A stretch of 64,000 nucleotides of DNA. Origin: Cryptococcus deneoformans JEC21. Taxonomy: Eukaryota > Basidiomycota > Tremellomycetes > Tremellales > Cryptococcaceae. The notes under the pieces were generated by a model. It made no database searches and was not told the origin of the DNA. It saw nothing but the letters and a program-made list of their open reading frames with translations. Position 1 is the first letter of the stretch. Each line of letters opens with the position of its first letter. Both the position numbers and the translations under genes were made by a program. The stretch is taken from the NCBI RefSeq assembly GCF_000091045.1, contig NC_006685.1, forward strand, positions 1,534,701 through 1,598,700. The letters run 5' to 3'. Below are positions 60,994 through 64,000 of the stretch, piece after piece.

Positions 60994-62637
60994 ATGTCCT
61001 TCATCCGCTCTAGCCTTTTCAAGGCCACTGCCAATCCCATCAGGCGATCTGCCTTTGCTACCACTCCACTTCGAGCCTTCACCAGGTCCGCTCTTGTCAG
61101 CAACAACAAGAAGGACGATGGTTACGAGGAGCATCGAGTCGAGATTGAGCCCAAGATCGCTGCTGTCGACGAGAGTTTCACGTTTGAACACCCTGAGGTG
61201 AGCTTTTGAGCTTTTCCATCCATGCAATCCATGTCGGTCGGTGAGATTCCCAACACCTGGTTGTGGAGTCCCGGTCACGCATGTTTCTTTTGTTTCAAAG
61301 GATCTCGTACCCCAGTGCGCTGTTTCTGCACCTGTGTTGACACGTGATATGATGTAGAAATGGGTAGACAAGCATCCTGGTCATGATATGCAGCGAGGTG
61401 ATTTTGGTCGACACACCAAGCGAACTCTTGCATCTTTCTCTATGGACGGCAAGGTCTGCCTTGTCACTGGTGCAGCTCGAGGTCTTGGTAACATGATGGC
61501 CAGGACTTTTGTTGAATCGTGAGTACCGATGCTTTTTTTCATGGCCCCAATCCCGGCGCTTTTGGACTTTCCATACCGATATGTGCGGCAAAGGGACGAA
61601 TGAGGCGGCGGCCATCGCCGATTTCTTAAACTGCCGCGACGTTTGGTCCCGGGCCTTTTTTCGGTCGTTGGCACATGCCATTGACTTGTTCTGTTCCTGA
61701 TCGGTGCTGATGGCGACTTGAAAGCGGCGCGAACGCCATTGTCCTTGTCGATCTCAAGAAGGAGGATGCCGAGCGTGCAGCCAAGGAGCTCGTTGACTGG
61801 TTTGGTGAGTATTGTATTCTCTTATTCGCCGTGAACTCTGTTAACGTGTCATCATGTAGTCGAGAACGGTGAAGCCGAGAAGGGTGAAATTGAGGCTATT
61901 GGTCTCGGTTGCGACGTTTCCGACGAGGCCTCTGTCAAGCAGGTCTTTAGCACCGTCAAGGAGAGATTCGGCCGGCTTGACGCTGTCGTCACTGCTGCCG
62001 GTATTGTCGAAAACTTTGTCGCTCACGAGTACCCCATCGATAAGATCAAGAAGCTGTTGGACATCAACATTATGGGTACTTGGTATTGCGCACTTGAGGC
62101 TGCCAAGCTTATGCCTGAAGGTGGTTCCATTACCCTCGTCGCATCTATGAGCGGTAGCGTAAGCCTATTCACTTACCGCACTTTGATATCTGCTAACTGG
62201 ATAATCACAGATTGTCAACGTTCCTCAACCTCAAACCCCTTACAACTTTTCCAGTGGGTCTTTTTTGATCCATGAATAACGTGTTTGAATGCTGACTGTG
62301 ACGCAGAGGCTGCTGTGCGACACATGGCTCGATCCCTCGCCGTCGAATGGGCTCTCAAGGGTATCCGGTATGTTAGTTTCTCCTGTGACCGATGACCAAA
62401 AATTAACCACCATGCAGTGTCAACGCTCTTAGTCCGGGTTACGTCCTCACCAACTTGACTAAGGTCATTCTCGACGCCAACCCCGTTCTCCGTGACGAGT
62501 GGCTCAACCGTATCCCCATGGGTCGAATGGCCGACCCTTCTGATCTCAAGGGTGCCGTCATTTACCTTGCTTCTGACAGCTCCAAGTACACCACTGGTGC
62601 TGAGATCATGATTGACGGCGGTTACACTTGCTTGTAA
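60994..62637 (+). CDS. Short-chain dehydrogenase/reductase with mitochondrial-type presequence
   Basis: Seven exons give about 375 residues. The cofactor motif is VTGAARGLGN; the catalytic set is LDINIMGT (Asn), VASMSGS (Ser), and PYNFSKAA (Tyr-x-x-x-Lys, split by an intron in the codon for Lys). A C-terminal ALSPGYVLTNLT and GAEIMIDGGYTCL close the fold. The first ~40 residues (MSFIRSSLFKATANPIRR and onward) are basic and hydroxylated with no acids, a presequence pattern. By core sequence it resembles polyol-type SDRs (arabinitol/mannitol/sorbose reductases). The substrate is unknown. Confidence 0.88.
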
Positions 62638-64000
62638 GCGGTGATCTCCAAAGAAGTGAATGCACGTTGGGATTTTACAGGACGAGAGAACTTCATGGAC
62701 ATTGTTGCTTGGCTCGATAGGAGGATGTGTATGGTTTTAAAAGTAATAGAAAGGGCGGTACATAATTGTGAATCCGTAAATTAGAGAATACATTGGAATC
62801 GGCAGAATGCATACATAGAATAAGATGAGCCTTGCAATGCGTCAGTTTGTAGACTTGTCAGTGCCTGACAGGTTACAGCACATGTGAATGAGGCCCATCC
62901 AAAGATGTCTCCTGTGCTGATACTGTCATGTGGAGAGTTTCCTTCATAACGAACGTTGTATGGTGTTTGTGATTTAACCATCGCAGAGTTTCTACGAATC
63001 GCAGCAGTCATCATTACTACGTTTTTCACGGCGGTTTATCAAGTAACTGGGTAAAGATATTAAGAGAAGCTTGTTGTGCAAAAATGCTTCTCGGCGGTAG
63101 TAACAGTATTAAGTTAGATTACAGCAGGTGTCTGGATTCCGTTTCTCATAATGATATCAATATTTCGATATGACACTGCTCGTATAATCCGGTTGAAGAT
63201 TGATATGCCTTCATGACAGGGCTCCCGTGCGTGTCAAGCGTGCTGTTGTGTAGTTTGTATTATACCCGATCATTTGCTACGAGACCCAGTGACTACTGTT
63301 TCCTCTTTTTTGTACAAGGCGCTATGGTAAGGCCAAGCTCTTCTTCGTCAATGCCATTTAGATACTTTATTCGGACCTAGGCAGAATTTTGGTAAAAGAT
63401 GGTTGCAACTCCAATATTAGGTTCCTATCATGCCGGAGCTACTGGCAAATGCAGAGATTGTTGCCTCGAATGGACGTGGATGTGCATATGCCGCGACTAG
63501 CTGGCATGGAGCTCATTTAAACCATCCTCTCGACCACGGTACCAGTCTCCACCAATCTGACGAGCTTCACGACGTTTGACCATGCGGTCGGATCAACTGG
63601 TGATAAGATTCATCAAGGGTATTGCCATTAATTAGCTGTCAGCATCGTAGCGCAATAATGCACCGCAATGATGTCCAATGAGTACGTATGGGAACAGATC
63701 TACCGTCACAGATAGCCAGAGGTAGTGGCATCAGATAATTCATTCTTGCTCGATAGTGGAGTCTTACGTAGAAGGGATGACGACCGAAGTTAACAATAAA
63801 TATTTGAGTGTTTCGTTGAGAACGCGTGGATAAGATTGAGGGTGTTCTAAAACTTAGACAGTCCCAGTCATGCGGGGATAGAAAAAAACCGTGGCGCGTG
63901 TTCTACGCATGTGTAATAGGAATCCATGAGTATATAGCACTGTTGACCGGCTATCTTCCAAAGCTAGAGTTGAGATTTCATCGTGCACATTACACGACGC
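62638..64000. other. Right-edge interval with no supported gene
   Basis: About 1.36 kb. A minus-strand segment ending at 63517 (DPTAWSNVVKLVRLVETG) reads like a C-terminus and has an AG acceptor before it, but no phase-consistent upstream exon could be built. The rest holds nothing recognisable. Confidence 0.45.

Noticed and set aside
63517..63846. Minus-strand terminal exon ending ETGTVVERMV
   Set aside because: The last exon looks coding, but upstream candidates do not join in phase and no domain was recognised.

Overview
The window looks like nuclear DNA of a basidiomycete yeast, most probably of the Cryptococcus neoformans/gattii group. The evidence is very dense genes on both strands, each split by many short introns (mostly about 45-65 nt, GTRNGT...YAG with CTNAC-type branch sites), exons of a few codons, and protein families with basidiomycete features. 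I see no rRNA, CRISPR, phage, bacterial operon, intact transposon or convincing tRNA. All exon joins were made by eye from splice signals and protein-family matches; no alignment or RNA data were available.

Layout. 1-1.5 kb: no convincing gene. 1.5-3.0 kb (-): alpha/beta-hydrolase-fold protein that seems to lack its catalytic triad. 3.0-5.8 kb: long gene-free stretch. 5.8-9.0 kb: divergent LSM4 (-) and SLD7-like replication factor (+). 9.25-12.5 kb (-): zinc alcohol dehydrogenase and a Ypt35-like PX protein. 13.0-16.7 kb: COA6 (+), UBC1/E2-25K (-), TRM10 (+). 16.7-17.3 kb: an intergenic region with an 18-bp RNA-type hairpin and A-box/B-box-like elements, just upstream of the gene for the largest TFIIIC subunit (17.3-24.8 kb, +). 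25.4-29.5 kb: two convergent membrane proteins of unknown role. 30.4-36.0 kb (+): PP4 regulatory subunit 1-like HEAT protein. 36.5-37.9 kb (-): fungal protein of unknown function with a duplicated module. 38.9-39.5 kb (-): mitoribosomal mL49. 40.2-43.5 kb (+): PDK1/Pkh-type kinase. 44.3-48.3 kb: ATP17 (-), GGC1 (+) and ERG10-type thiolase (+), with C-rich codon use typical of highly expressed genes. 49.2-50.6 kb (-): NIT3-type omega-amidase. 51.2-51.9 kb (-): GPI-anchored secreted protein. 52.6-56.2 kb: divergent Clr2-like silencing factor (-) and mitoribosomal uL14m (+). 58.5-59.7 kb (+): linker histone H1. 61.0-62.6 kb (+): short-chain dehydrogenase with a presequence-like N-terminus. 62.6-64 kb: no supported gene.

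The genes are ordinary eukaryotic housekeeping genes and do not form a pathway cluster. Two loose themes recur: mitochondria (COA6, mL49, uL14m, ATP17, GGC1, possibly the thiolase and the SDR) and chromatin or Pol III/tRNA biology (TFIIIC, TRM10, Clr2, H1). The most unusual signal is the hairpin plus A/B-box arrangement at 16.9-17.2 kb. It resembles a Pol III unit with an external B box, or an extra-TFIIIC site that could let TFIIIC control its own subunit gene.
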